Program-made: the position numbers and the translations under genes | Shown here: piece after piece, positions 47,013 through 59,275 of the stretch | How positions within the stretch are numbered: the first letter of the stretch is position 1 | Layout of the letters: every line of letters starts with the position of its first letter | NCBI RefSeq assembly: GCF_040954835.1 | Contig: NC_090714.1 | Span: 4,204,501-4,268,500, forward strand | Direction of reading: 5' to 3' | Length of the DNA: 64,000 nucleotides | DNA from: Lepisosteus oculatus | Lineage: Eukaryota > Chordata > Actinopteri > Semionotiformes > Lepisosteidae | Notes under the pieces: generated by a model | Seen by the model: only the letters and a program-made list of their open reading frames with translations | The model's database searches: none | Told to the model about the DNA's origin: nothing

Positions 47013-50000
47013 TTACAGTTAGTCTGCTTGGAAATGACACCTGGGACCGGAAAGATGACGATGCACGAAGCACGAAACAGGACTGTACAAGGAGAAAGGG
47101 CTGAGGCAGGAAGAAGGAGGAAATGACCCTCTTCAGCAAGTCCAGCCAGCGGTAGGAATGCACAAAAGTTTGTTTTCCTAAGACGAAAACAATAAAACTT
47201 GCTTTAGGAGGGGAAAAAAACATCCTATTTGTGTTTCTTTTTGTGTATTGTAAAATGATGGATTGCTCTACTCCTGCCTTGGCTGTATAAAAATACGGCA
47301 GCAGTCCAAGAACTTTCCAAGACTGTTTTTTTTCATTTTCTAAAGAGGCAGGAAAGCAACACATGCTAATTTCGCCACAAGTTCACAAGCCAAGAACTTT
47401 TTTTTTTACAGAAGCAGTGCCCGTGCCGAGCATTTGTGCGTTCGACACTTGGTCCGGCTGTTTCGGGAAAGGTGGCCAGGTCAGGTGATTACCGATGTGC
47501 ACTGGGCTTCACAGCTGCACATCTGAGCTTTCTTTCATTCAGTGAGGCATTGAACACGCACTGAAGGCTGGCCAGGAAAGTGAACACTGACAAGGACAGT
47601 AACAGCGCTGATCTGTACCGAGCACAATGTAGGGATGCAAGGAGTCACAGCACAGTTCAGTGAAGGTTTAGGAGGAGTTGTAGTGCCCTGAATTACAGCA
47701 ATATTTTGATCTACAAAAGGTTTTATAGTTCAGCTCCAGCTATGCCTGAGGTATCACACACAAGAGCAGGTGTCTGTTTAAAAATTCTCTCAAGCTAGGT
47801 CAGGAGTACTACATCTACAGCGGTGACTGTATAAATATATATAGCTTCTGCATCTTCAACCCAGTCCAGCTATTAAATGTTCTTAATGAGCTGTATTCTT
47901 TTTGATTGGCTGTCAAATTATCATCTCCCTGCACCGCATTCACGAACTCTGAACACACCCTGGGGGCCTGCACTGTTCAATCCATTGGCTTAATAAATAC
48001 ACTGGTTGCTCTGAAGAGATAGCTCCCTGATCAAGATCCAGACGGAATTAAATACAGTGCAATGTAATGCATTTTATTACTTCTTTATTCTTTTTCTAAA
48101 ACCTGCAAAACCCGCGAAGCCGACTGCAATTTAACACTCGACTTAAATTGAGTTTTTGTTCATGAAAATGAAAGTTTGGAGACTTTGCAGCTCATTAGAT
48201 TGTGGATGTAATGAACCTCAGATGAACTAAAGAACACTGAATCAACATTTTTTTGTTCGTTTTAGCTACCTTTAGAAATGTGAAAAGCCAGCTAACAGCA
48301 GCAAGTCATTGAAAATGACAAAGGCTGTCAGAAATGCTCTGTACAATTTAAGAAAAGCCCTACGCCAAATACAATACACCACTTTATACATCACAATTAC
48401 AATATCTTTTGCTCTGAGACTGCTCAAAATGATTTGCCTTGAATAATTATTAGGCAAGGCAATTATATTCAACACCAGATCTGCATTTTTATAAGAGCAA
48501 AAGGCATGTGTTCCACACCGTCAGCTTTGTAGAGACCATTTGTGAAAATAATTTATGTAACTGCAATCGACCTGCTCAGAGGAAAAACGATCTTTGAGCC
48601 TGTCGTTTTCTATCGAGCAACACCTGCACTATTCCCTGGTGTATAGCTTACCTGGGCAAACGGGAACAAGTGGTGATGCTGTTATACAGTATTAATAACT
48701 GTCCAGAGACATGCCGGTTAGTTAAATGGCCTTGGTGTGAGTGTGTATGCCTGCCCAGCGATGGACTGGCGTCCTGTCCAGGGTATATCCTTGGTATAAA
48801 TCTTGGTGAAACACTGACTGCTCATACTGTATGTAAATTGTACAACAATTTGAATGTAGACACAGAAAGCTGCTCTTTTCAAGCACACAGAGCTGCTTGC
48901 GAGATTCGAGATGTGTTTCCCAGAGCAGTGGAACCAAGACATATTCGAACGAACGGTTAACGGATACAGGAACCACAATAGATGCACCACAGAACTGAAA
49001 CCTCCGAAAATCCACATGAAAAGCATTCTGACTGATGTTAATACAGATGAGATATGAATGGCTCCATTCAAACCAAGATTTTTATAGGTGAATGCTTTCA
49101 CCTGAGGCTCCGATTCACGATTTTGAGATCTGAACATGTCTGAGCAAGACTCTGTGACTAGAAACAAGCAAAGTGAAAATGAGCAAAGTGAAAATGCTCA
49201 TCACTCCTTTAAAACTCTCGATCTATGTCTTGTTTCTAAGATTAATAACTTGATCATTAGCGTTGGCTTCAAAAACCCTTGTTTTCGGAGAGCAGGTCAC
49301 AACACACACACTTCTGTAACTCCTTGGACTTGCTGAAAATCCTTCCCACAAATCCAGTAAAAGGTTTGCGCTTGCATTTATACCAGTCATGACTACACCT
49401 GAAAATAATATTAGAGATCTATTTGAATTTTTAGACCCTTTAGAGCTTTAGTCTCTTCAATACAAGCTTTTCTGTTTGCTGACAGAACTAGCATCCTACT
49501 CAAAGATTCATTCCACCCTGAACCAAAATTGATACAGCCTCTGTCCATGTCAACCGTCTGGGCTTGGAACTGAAGCCATAATGACTTCAGCTCAGAATTC
49601 AGCTGAAGACCCAACTGAGCCAGCTGGGCAGATCTCCCCTGGTTAAAATTAGAATGCAGATCAGATCCCAGTACAGTTTTGCGGAGGGGAAATTGTGATG
49701 GCAGCTCCTGCTGATGGCAATTTGAGTTATGCCAGGATAGTAACTTGAGGTGCAACTTCAGATCCATGGTGCACAGAAATAGGGTACTGTAGACCACAAT
49801 GTTACTGTGTACAGTGTGAATAGGGCAAGCTGGTGAGAGCAACTTGTGCTACTGTTTTGCACAGGGAAGCCAGTGGCAGACACTCAACGACTTCTTTAAT
49901 AAACATGTGCAATAACTGATGGCTTGCGTTTCGAGGGCGAGCAGCATGTTTTAGCACCGGCCACTACTGTTTTTCAGAGTCACCTGCGGGATTTCCACAC

Positions 50001-50886
50001 AGCGTGTGGATTTTTTAACCGCAGGCTCTGCCATGAGGTTCACACTAGGAGAAATAACTCAGGAAAGGCACCCAACAAGTAAGACTCTACACTTTACAGT
50101 GTATTACATTCACCATGGCATACTAGAATCACTGGAACTTTATTAAGTAGAGAGAATCGGTTGCAAGCTTGCATTTTGTAATTGCTGCTAAGTCATCTCA
50201 CACTTTCAAACTTCCAGTGGAAACCTCTGGCGTCTTGCAACACACAGAGTGCAATATTTGCAGAATTGCAGGTGACAAAATGCAAGGACTACCTTAACGC
50301 ATTTGGTGCATTAAGGCAGGTATTTCCATTGCATGCAAGTCTCGGGTTTATTTAGTTGGCATGACAGGGAAAAAAAAAGAGTCATGGAAAGAGGCAAAAA
50401 AAACTAATAAGCGAGTTAAAATAGGGAATGATCATGTTTCTGAATAAACACTACAGCAGAAGGATACCAGAACGATATTAAAAAAAGAAAGAAAAAGAAA
50501 ATACAGAAAAGAGTGTTTCAGATTTCCTAATATTTAATGAAGTGAGCACTCTCTGACGAGCAATAAAGGGTTACAATAAAACTACCAGGAAAAAAAACAT
50601 ACCAGGCCTTTGAGAATACTTCAAAACTGTTTTGTCCATTCACTTTCAATGGTCTCTTAATCCTCAATTTACTGTACGGAGGATCGGGGGGAAAAAAATA
50701 GAATATCAATCAGTGCACTGGTGATGTTACTTCAAAAGTAAATAGAAAAAAAAAAATCCCTAGAGTTTTAACCATTATCCCTCTGGGCTTCAACCAGAAA
50801 CAAAGAAAGCTTTGTGTATGTCAAACAATACTAGATGCTGATTTTTTTTTTAAGGTCTTTTAGGGCTGTTTTTTTTTTTTAATAAA
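47013..50886. other. Intergenic region and likely TMEM11 3' untranslated region at its right end
   Basis: No host gene recognised. The TMEM11 transcript must run leftward from 50887; a candidate AATAAA on the - strand is near 50346. 48742-48800 is a SINE-body fragment ('gcgatggactggcgtcctgt'). The 143-codon - strand frame at 49842-49411 resembles nothing known. Confidence 0.45.
48742..48800 (+). repeat. SINE 3'-body fragment
   Basis: Contains 'gatggactggcgtcctgtcc' followed by 'agggtatatccttgg', the same body as at 2369-2470 and 63700-63740. Confidence 0.6.
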
Positions 50887-53800
50887 TCATACGACATAGA
50901 GTTCATAAATCTTCTTTACGCAGTAAGCCAGGGCGGCCAGCGCTATCGTGTTGTGGAGTCTCTTTCTGTGAATGTCATCCTTCCTCACCAGCACCACGGG
51001 GGTGGAGGAAGTGAGCGTATGGAGGGGCAGGCGGGACAGTTTCTGGCTGTCGTACTCCACTTGGTACTTGCAGCAGGGGTCGAACTGCCAGGAGATGCCG
51101 TAGAGCGCCGCGCAGGCCACGCTGGCCGCCCCCGCCGGCAAGGCGATGTAGCGCGAGTACTCCAGCGGCAGGGACAGCGGGGTGAGCAGGCAGGCCACGC
51201 CGGACAGCACGGCGGTCTTGTGCAGGCAGTTGCCCACGGTGACCCAGCGCGCCGTCTCGTCCCCGATGCGGGTGGGCTCGATCACGATGTACTTGTACTG
51301 GGCCTCCAGAGCCTGCTCCAGCTCGTACTCAAACTGGTCCTGGGCATTCTCCCCGTTGTAGATCTCGTGGACGATGTAGCAGTCCGTAGTGGACATCACA
51401 CCCCTGGAGAGGATTCAAAGGAGGGGGGGGGGAGGGACAAAGGGGGAGTGATTAAAGATCGGAGTATTTTTACTTCCGATAGTTGTTTTTTCCCCATTTT
51501 CCTTGCAGATTGGCCAGCTTGCTGATGGATACACAAGCTGCTTGTATCACCTCCACACTGGGGCAGCTGCGCTGAACTGTCACAGCGTTTCAAAGGCTCA
51601 CTCGCACACGAGCCAGTCTGATAACGTGCAAGAGACAAAGTCTTAATTAGAAAAGAAACCAGGAACTAAATAAGGTGAACAATGGTGTGCGCGGTTTTCC
51701 CCACTATTGTATTTTCCGGCTTCACAGATCAGCTGCCAAGTTCTTTTAATTGCTCGTCTGATGAGCTACACTATCGAAACACGATCGGAGAATTAAGACG
51801 AAACCCCTCCTCAGTGACCTCTCAGAAAAACACCTGACATCATAACGACAAAGACCACAGGTCCTCCATCAATTGGTTGTAAGCCCAGAAAAATCAATCA
51901 ACACAGAAAGCTTAGTACTTCTTCAATTTTAGGACAGCCTGTTAAGGCATACCTTGTTTCTCCACTGTTATGCTTCTTGGGGGGGGGGGGGAACAGGGAA
52001 AAACACAACATATTTCATAATTAGATCATACATAATATTCACAGAGGTGAAACTAGAATCAGTTGGCGATGCTCTGATTCCTGGAGCCTGGCGATAGTGA
52101 GAAACCTGTAAACGACGCTCTTTCAGATTAAACTTGACGTCGCCGAAGCTGAAAAAACTTCAAACACATTAAAAAAACGCAAATGGGTTTTTAATTGTTT
52201 TTTTATTTTTTTTAATTCAGCATTCACAACAGAACTTTCAAAATGTGATTTTTTTTTTTAGATCCTCAGGGGACAACCAAAGCATCACACAGAAATAAAA
52301 ATGAAACGGCACCCACCCCATGAACGAACTTTCAGAACATTTATAGTAAAAGTATAAAAGTCCTTTAAGGGCTGTTCTGCAGATCATAAAAAGTTCCACA
52401 GCCTTGCAGCAACTCGACATCCATGAGTGGCCAGTTAATACATTAAAAAGAAAAGCACATTCTTATGAGTACAAATTGCACTGCACATACAATTATACTA
52501 TTAACTAGGAGCACTGTGTACATACATAGCCAAAAAAATAAGCAACATCGAAATTCCCATCCCTGTAATGAGAATATTTAATTGAAATATGTAAATTTAA
52601 TTTCAGAATATGTAAGATGCCTCCACAAAAAAAAGCATATTTTTCCATTATTTCTGCCCCTCGCTGTGTATCGTTTGAATTACTACTGTCATTCACAGGG
52701 CAGACCTCATCACAGCTGGGTGAAAAGATTTCACTGCTGTACCGGACCTAGATACAGAGCTCGCAATGAGGACACGACTTTAGACTAACCACTGCATGCT
52801 CTCAAACAAAGAGGGAAGAGAATCTTCACTTCAGTTTATTTTTCTTTAGGAAACGCTGCTCAGTCGTCATTGCAGCCGGGAGGCAAAAATAAAAATAAAA
52901 ATAAATAAACGCTCACTAGCCGGACTTCGCAAATGGCGACAGTTTCTACTACTAGTGAAAACCGTGTCTTCCACTTCAGCGTGCTTTGCTGAATGAAATT
53001 TATTGGCAGAGAATACGAGTCCCTGTGTGACATCAAAACCGGTATGGTAATATGTAATCACTACTTTGGTAGTGCATTTATTTTTATTCAACGTACAGCT
53101 GTCTTCGGCTTTCGAGGAGAGACGTAACACTCTAAATAATCGAAGCAATATACTTAGGAATACGAAGCCACGTTTTGCTATTTACTATTTATGTGAACTT
53201 TACTCACTTCCAATTTATTTACAGTGGGCCAGATCAGAGTGACCAAGGTTCACTCAAGTGCAACGTTTGCATACAAAATGGCTCCAAATCCAATCAGCAG
53301 ACATCACACACATTACAATATGAAGACAGAAACAGTTAAGTGAATCGTGAAGAATACATAAACTTAGTTTGGATTTACTTTCAACTCTGGTCTTGAGATC
53401 TCGGTTACAGTACACCGCTGATTACTTGCGGTTATCAAAAAAAATACCATCAACCCATCAGCAGCGTGAGAAGCTGTTCACACTGTGAAGATTTTTTTAA
53501 ATTAATGTCAGTACTAGGCTTGTTCGGCTGCTGCGTTTGTAGGGTTCTCGGCCGTACGAGAGTAAATAAAACCACCCCGCGACCTTCGCTTAACTCCCCC
53601 CAACAACAACACAGAAAATGTATGTTACGCGGCTTCTTTTTTGTAACAGAAAAAAAAAACTTGTAAAATAACAGCACACTCGCTTCATTAATACAGGATT
53701 TCGGGACAATATGAAGTCGTTCGATTAGCAGAAAACGGTTATCGCGTCTCTGTGTCCGAGGAACAGAGTCAATAAGATGTAAACCTAAGAGTTCACTTCG

Positions 53801-54286
53801 CCAAACGTGCAATTGTGTTAATTTATGTTGCACCCGTTTTAACACGCCCCACCATTTTCTTATCTTGTTCAACTACTTTCTGTAATCGCTGCAATTCCGA
53901 ACATCGAGGTGTTGACAGGTTTTTTTTCCATAAATCATTGTGTTTACATTTCTAATAAACACCTTATTAGACAGTCTCCACAATGCACCGTTTTTGTTTT
54001 GGGGGGAAGTGCTTTTTTATATTCTCGGGTCTGTTGAGATCTTTAATCGCGATCCTGGTCTCACAGCACACCTAACCAAAACAAGACCTCACACGGCCAT
54101 TAATGAAAGGATATTGACAACTGGCAACAAAAAATAACCCTTAAAGACAAAGGCGGAATACATAAATATTCTTTAAAACCGCCAGCGATGATCAAGGTGT
54201 TTAAATTTCGCTTGACGGCGAGAATGAAGCAGCACTGACCTCTCCCTGTTGACTGGGACACCGCGCCTCCTTCCCCACGCCGCCAT
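50887..54286 (-). CDS. TMEM11: Transmembrane protein 11 (mitochondrial inner membrane), complete, two exons
   Basis: Exon 1: 54286-54240 (ATG 54286-54284; MAAWGRRRGVPVNRER), donor GTCAGT. Exon 2: 51403-50887 (stop TGA 50889-50887), acceptor 'cctctccag'. They join in frame to 187 residues (human 192, from memory). TMEM11, the PMI homologue, is a multi-pass inner-membrane protein that associates with MICOS and affects cristae and mitochondrial morphology. Visible: conserved TDCYIVHEIYNGENAQDQFE (22-41), YKYIVIEPTRIGDETARW (52-69), hydrophobic segments ~77-96 and ~101-121, DPCCKYQVEYD after the second, SSTPVVLVRKDD, and a hydrophobic C-terminal stretch. N-terminal residues 9-19 differ from the mammalian form, as is usual in fish. 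The single intron is 2.8 kb. The first exon codes only 15 complete codons and is easily missed. Confidence 0.96.
51404..54239 (-). other. TMEM11 intron 1, no other gene seen
   Basis: Contains G-runs (about 51423-51433 and a 13-G run near 51979), T/A-rich text and unremarkable frames, such as 140 codons at 53872-53450. I found no exon or named repeat in it. Confidence 0.6.
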
Positions 54287-54570
54287 CTTGGAGACTTAAC
54301 ACACTGCGGCTGTCACAACGTCAAGCAACGCAGCATGGGAATTGTAGTTCTTTTCAGGAAAGCCTTGTTTCCCTTAGCGACGCTGAAGCAGTGGTCTGGA
54401 AACTACAGCTCCTGTAGTCTATGGGGGTCCTGCTTTTGCAAGCAGACGTTCATGGGTATAGCTGTTTGCCGTTGGGTTATTTTCCGATCACAAAAGTTGA
54501 CCAGTAACGTCGAGAAACAGACTACATTTCCCACTGCATATTGTGTGTTGACCAGGGCGGCCAATCGAAC
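54287..54570 (-). promoter_or_regulatory. TMEM11 promoter with ZNF143/THAP11-type and YY1-type motifs
   Basis: A YY1-like 'caagatggcggcg' spans the TMEM11 start codon. Upstream on the - strand, 54348-54333 reads ACTACAATTCCCATGC, the core of the ZNF143/THAP11 SBS element. A second, ACTACATTTCCCACTGCA, is at 54531-54548 in the other orientation, and between them is a perfect inverted repeat ACTACAG-CTC-CTGTAGT at 54402-54418. A CCAAT box lies at 54561-54565. This is the layout of a TATA-less housekeeping promoter. Binding is inferred from motif match. Confidence 0.65.
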
Positions 54571-57500
54571 GCAAGGACAGCACTATGGGGCACTATGTAG
54601 GACAAACTGTTCGTAAAGTGAGTGTCACAACATTTTTTAAATTTGTTCAGAGTAATTTTACCAAGAGATGGTTCATAAAGATTCTTATTCTTTAAAAAGC
54701 ACTTCACTTAGCTACCCATTTGAAGTAACTTTTCCTTTAAAAGTGTTTACAGTAGGTAAGCGAAAGTTGAACTCAATGAGACGTATTCACGCAGGTCAAA
54801 CTCGACCGTTATCATTGCATAATTGTATTTGTAACGGCTCTTTTTTCTACTTAATCTTAGACCATATACATTATATTGCTATATAATATATTGCTATCCT
54901 CTATATTAAGCTCTAAAACGTAGTGCTTTTACTATTGCAGGAGTATTTAAGTTATGTTCAGTTCTCATCTTTATCCTACAGTACACCACTTATTTAGAGT
55001 CTAATAATTCTATGGTAATTTCCTTGTCAGCTGCAGTATTTGAAGTGGTCAATATTACGTCTCTTATAGAGGCTGTTTGCACTTGGACAACGTAGTGATC
55101 TTTCGATATTTGCCTCTCGTGAAATTAAACTCACGCAGTACCCAGTATATAAACGTACTATATATGTGTGTATTCTGACTCATACGAAATGCCAGTAAGC
55201 AAATTATCTTAAGTTATTGCGATATTATAAAATATATATATCAGAAATAGTGGATTAGTGGATATTTATACAATTATAAGCGGCTTTTATATTCATATGA
55301 ACTGCCAAAGTGCAGAGCTGAACTGTAAAAGTGCAGGAGTCGATCTACATTATTCTGAAACCGAGCTTCTATTCAAATTAAAAATGCTCACTCCATGAAA
55401 GATGTGCGGTATTGAGTAGTACTATACTAGCACCGTAGTGCTTACCACAGGACTATGATTTAAGAGTGCGGTCTGCATTGAAATGCGTTGATTTCCCTGG
55501 TATGTGGTACTTCATGTAGCCAAAGAAACACAACATTTACTGCGTTTTATACGATAGTTTTCAAGGCGCTTACCGCAGTATTTGAAGGGGCGGTGTAGGC
55601 TAATGGTGACTGATTTTTCAGGCATTTAGCTTTCTGTTCACAACATTCCCAAATCGGATCTTGACCTGCCCGCAGGCCTTTAGAAGGGGTAATATTTCAG
55701 GGGTCATGCTCTGTTGATTGGGGATGGGTTTCAGGGTAAATGCTGAAGGTGACATCTCCGGTTTATTTGGAGTTATATTTAACATCGGTCAATCAGTGTC
55801 AGAGCAAAATGAACTGCTCAGCCTTTTGCCTGCGCAGTTCAACACGTTGCAAACTGCTTCTCCAGTCGGCTTCCTGGTTATTTAATAATTAGCAGAGGCT
55901 TTATAACATTCAAGGTGCTTGTTGTGTTAATGTACAGCAGTAGTGTGGATAAGAAGGGCTGTGTGTTGAGTCATATATCTGCTTGTTATTGTAACTGTAC
56001 AGGCCTACTTCAAAATATTTTTTTGAAAACCTGGACTTCTTAGAGACCTGAGAAGGGCAAAGGTTCTTTTACAGCCCACCCTGAAAATAACATAACAGAT
56101 TTTATTCAGCAATTTAGAGTCACAGTAAATCACTGAGGTGACTGAGCTGTTAATACAATAATGTATAGTGCTATAATATAATAATTCCATTGATCCTGTA
56201 CGCGACAAAGTTGGTTATGAGCTAATTGGGAGGAAAAGTCAGTTGTGAAAGGTGATAGCAAGTCTGTCAACAGTGAAAACCACAAACATTGTGAAGGAAA
56301 AGTCATGGTCAAAGTTCAGGCTCATGAAAAGTTATCCGTGTGGGAGACCCGGACTGTACTGGATTGTGCCAAATGTATTTTCAATGATTTCTTTGGCAAA
56401 GGAGATGGAGGATTAGATCGTCTGGACGTGTAAGGCTTTGAACCCACAAATGTCCCCTCTGAGTCTGGGTATATTGTTCGTCAGTCCCCTCGGCGTTTCT
56501 CAAAATCTCAGAAACGAATTGGCGGTAGGATTGTGGGCTTGTGCTGACCACTGGGTCTCTTTTTACTTTTTCATTCTGCTCCACCTCGCTATGGAGCCCT
56601 GAGTACATTTCTCATGGCCTGTTGGATGTGTTTCAGCACAAGCCCCCCCTTTGAAATTTTGTCAATGTTTTTGACAACCAGCACATTGCAGGATCAATGC
56701 CTTATGCCCGCAATTACATGTCGCAAGAGAACAACAACACAGCTGTTCAAAGTGTGAGTGCGTCGTTAGGATCCGTCCTGACTCTTCTGTGAAAGCACTC
56801 ACCCGAGTAATGCTGCCTCTAGATTAGGCTTTTTTGAGGTCAGTCAGCAAAATGTGAAATTTGCCTCTGGAAAAAAAAAAACGTTTTTCCAATAATTAAA
56901 GGCCAGATTTGCAGAGTTCATGTCTGTAAAAATGTTAGCTCTGTTTTGGTTTTTTTTTAAATCAAGAGGTAGCCAGTAAGATTATTTTTTATATTCAGCC
57001 AATTCACCTTGAGGAGCCTTGTTTTCGCAAAGCCCCTGCAAAGTATTTTGGACTCTAGGGAGATACCAGTAAATTTTTCATTACCCCTTCATTATTCAGC
57101 GTACAATAGGAGATAACCTGGCTTCCCAAACAATTGAATGACTGAGGACGAACTATCATTGTGCTTATGAGTAAAATCTCTATTTAAATAACTTGTTGAT
57201 TATTAGACCTGACTTATACCTCTAATTATAAAGATATCTTGGCAGTTTAAGTTTTTATGCCATCACAAACCGTTGGGATTATTAGGAGAAAATGTGTCAT
57301 AGGCTTTTTTATTGTAGACTGGCAAATAGGAGGAACAAATCCTCTGAAACCGATCTTCAGCGATGTTTGAACCGTCTCCCAGTATTTAATAGAGAATACA
57401 ATCCACATAGTTTGTTTTTAGAAGGTTTACTCATTTTTGCACATTCAAACAGGACCACGGAATCTTCAAAAATGCAAATACCAGTTGTACACGTAAATAA

Positions 57501-57769
57501 GACATCTCAGAAAAAGAAAAAAAAAACAGACAAAACCATTTAGTCTGATCTAACTGGAAGGATAGGCAAGGAAAATCACTTTCCACCTGTAATTTCGTAG
57601 CTTTATTGTCAATATGTTTCTTAATTTAAAGAACAGTGATGGAACTTGAAAGACAGCAATAGCGTAATGAGTCCTGAGTTGTAAAGGCACGTAACTGTTT
57701 TAGTCTTTAACAGAAAGGACTACGAGGGGATCTGATTCAAGTATATCGTAGTGCTCAAGGGCACTGATA
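54571..57769. other. AT-rich intergenic region without a recognised gene
   Basis: I see no exon-like frames, RNA genes or nameable repeats. Short A/T-rich inverted stretches ('tatataatatattgctat' near 54880) are composition effects. Confidence 0.5.
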
Positions 57770-57985
57770 AAGCCAACCCACTGAACACAAACCAGAGAAC
57801 ACTGAGGATGGGCACCTCTTCACACAAAGGGTTGTGGGAGTGTGGAACAAGCTACCCAGCCATGACGTCAAAGCCTGTACCCTGGCTTTTGTCAAGAAAC
57901 GTCTGGTTCAGAACCTCAGATCATAAACCATATGAGTTAGATGGGCTGAATGGCCTCTGCTACATAAAAGACACAGAACATTATA
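57770..57985 (+). repeat. LINE-derived 3' repeat fragment
   Basis: Contains 'cacaaagggttgtgggagtg', 'ggaacaagctacccagcca' and 'gatgggctgaatggcctc', the conserved strings of a very common fish repeat. Its relatives at 24815-25060 and 43535-43790 are on the other strand. Confidence 0.7.
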
Positions 57986-58499
57986 GAAACAAAAGGACAC
58001 ACAAGAAAAGTAGAGGGATCGTGGCAATAATGACAGTGGAAGGAGCTGACATGAGATCCACAAGAGCAGAACAGATCAATTAACATTTGCAACAGGATAA
58101 GTGAAGTCTGGCTTATGCTTAACAAGACCCTGAGGACCCATGTCATATAAAAAGAGCTGCTGTAGCAATCCTCCAAGTACTTTTACCAGGATATATCAAA
58201 GTCTCTTCTGTTTTTCCTTCTTCTTGGGAATCCCCCAAAATACCACCAGTAAACGTAGAAACAAATGTCGCAGGTAAATGTTTAATTCATTGCTGATGCA
58301 CATTATTGCAGGTGAATTAGCTGTTATGGTGGGAAAGAACTTGACCTTTAAGTGAATACATTTGCTTTATAATGGGCCAGTGAAACTACCTTTTAGGTTT
58401 ATTGCATAATTACTGCAGGTTTTGAAAATGAGAAAGCCAAAAATGTTAAAAGGCATTTTTTTAACATGACCATGACACTTTTGTCTCAATGCTTTCAGA

Positions 58500-58800
58500 T
58501 GTCAATGTGCACACATTCTTGTGTTTATACAGGTGAGGGTAGATTCCAGACCAGAGCCACAGCAGCGCGGAACCCGAGCTCATCCTAGTTTCGCTGGTGT
58601 TAAGAGGACTAGAGAGCATGTGACCCCCCTCCTGGATGGGACACCAGTCCATCACAGGTACTAACCCCCAGAACTGCTGATTCCCAGCCTCACTCAAGGT
58701 ACAAGAGCAGTGTCTGCAATGGGGACTCAAAAGCAGAACCTAGCAGTCATGAGTCCAACCCCATACTCACTACACCACCCACGATACAGACAGATTTAGG
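58500..58800 (-). mobile_element. tRNA-headed SINE
   Basis: Read on the - strand: a decayed tRNA-like head ('gtggtgtagtgagtatggg'), then a 'ttctgcttttgagtcccc' region where box B would be. The body holds 'tgatggactggtgtcccatc'. It shares this body with the SINE at 63500-63830. Confidence 0.6.
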
Positions 58801-59084
58801 ACTAATTTATCTGAAATCATTGAATATCTTCTTTTTCCTTGTCATTTATTCTTTTTAAAAACGTCTGCCAGTTGGCAGCGTGGGGAATAAGACTCCTCTG
58901 ATTCAGATTTTAAAAAATCATCTTAGAAATCTGTTTCAGAAAGCTGTACCAGATTCACAGTATGCTGGGCAGCCAGGAGGGTGCTATTCGACTAATCCCA
59001 CATGGGCTGGTAATGCAGTCCCTGCTGTGTCTATTGAAGGAGTAAGGAAAGCAGCTTCTGGCATTTTTTAGACTCTCTCCTGGC

Positions 59085-59275
59085 CCTGGCTAGTTTTGCT
59101 GGTAGAGCATGCGACTCATAATCTCGGGGTAGTAGGTCCTTGTCTCACATCGGGCACCAGGACCTCAATTCTGGAGGTTGGGCACAAGGCGAACAACCCT
59201 GTCCTGTAAAAAATAAACTGTTACGGAATGCCAGAAGGCATAATGGACAAACATCCATCCATCCATCCTAACACT
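59085..59275 (+). mobile_element. tRNA-derived SINE or tRNA pseudogene with (CATC)n tail
   Basis: 59090-59160 folds by eye like a tRNA: 'ggctagttttgctggtagag' (D arm, A-box-like), an anticodon-loop-like 'ctcataa' with CAT in anticodon position, and 'catcgggcacca' at the acceptor end. Box B ('ggtccttgtctc') is degenerate. A body and 'catccatccatcc' follow. It is more likely a SINE head than a working tRNA gene. Confidence 0.5.

Noticed and set aside
49411-49842. 143-codon - strand frame
   Set aside because: No recognisable domain, no splice or promoter context, and composition like surrounding intergenic DNA.
50953-51525. 190-codon + strand open frame
   Set aside because: It is the antisense shadow of TMEM11 exon 2, which is GC-rich and poor in stops on both strands.
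53450-53872. 140-codon - strand frame inside the TMEM11 intron
   Set aside because: Low-complexity, basic and unrecognised. No splice signals link it to TMEM11.
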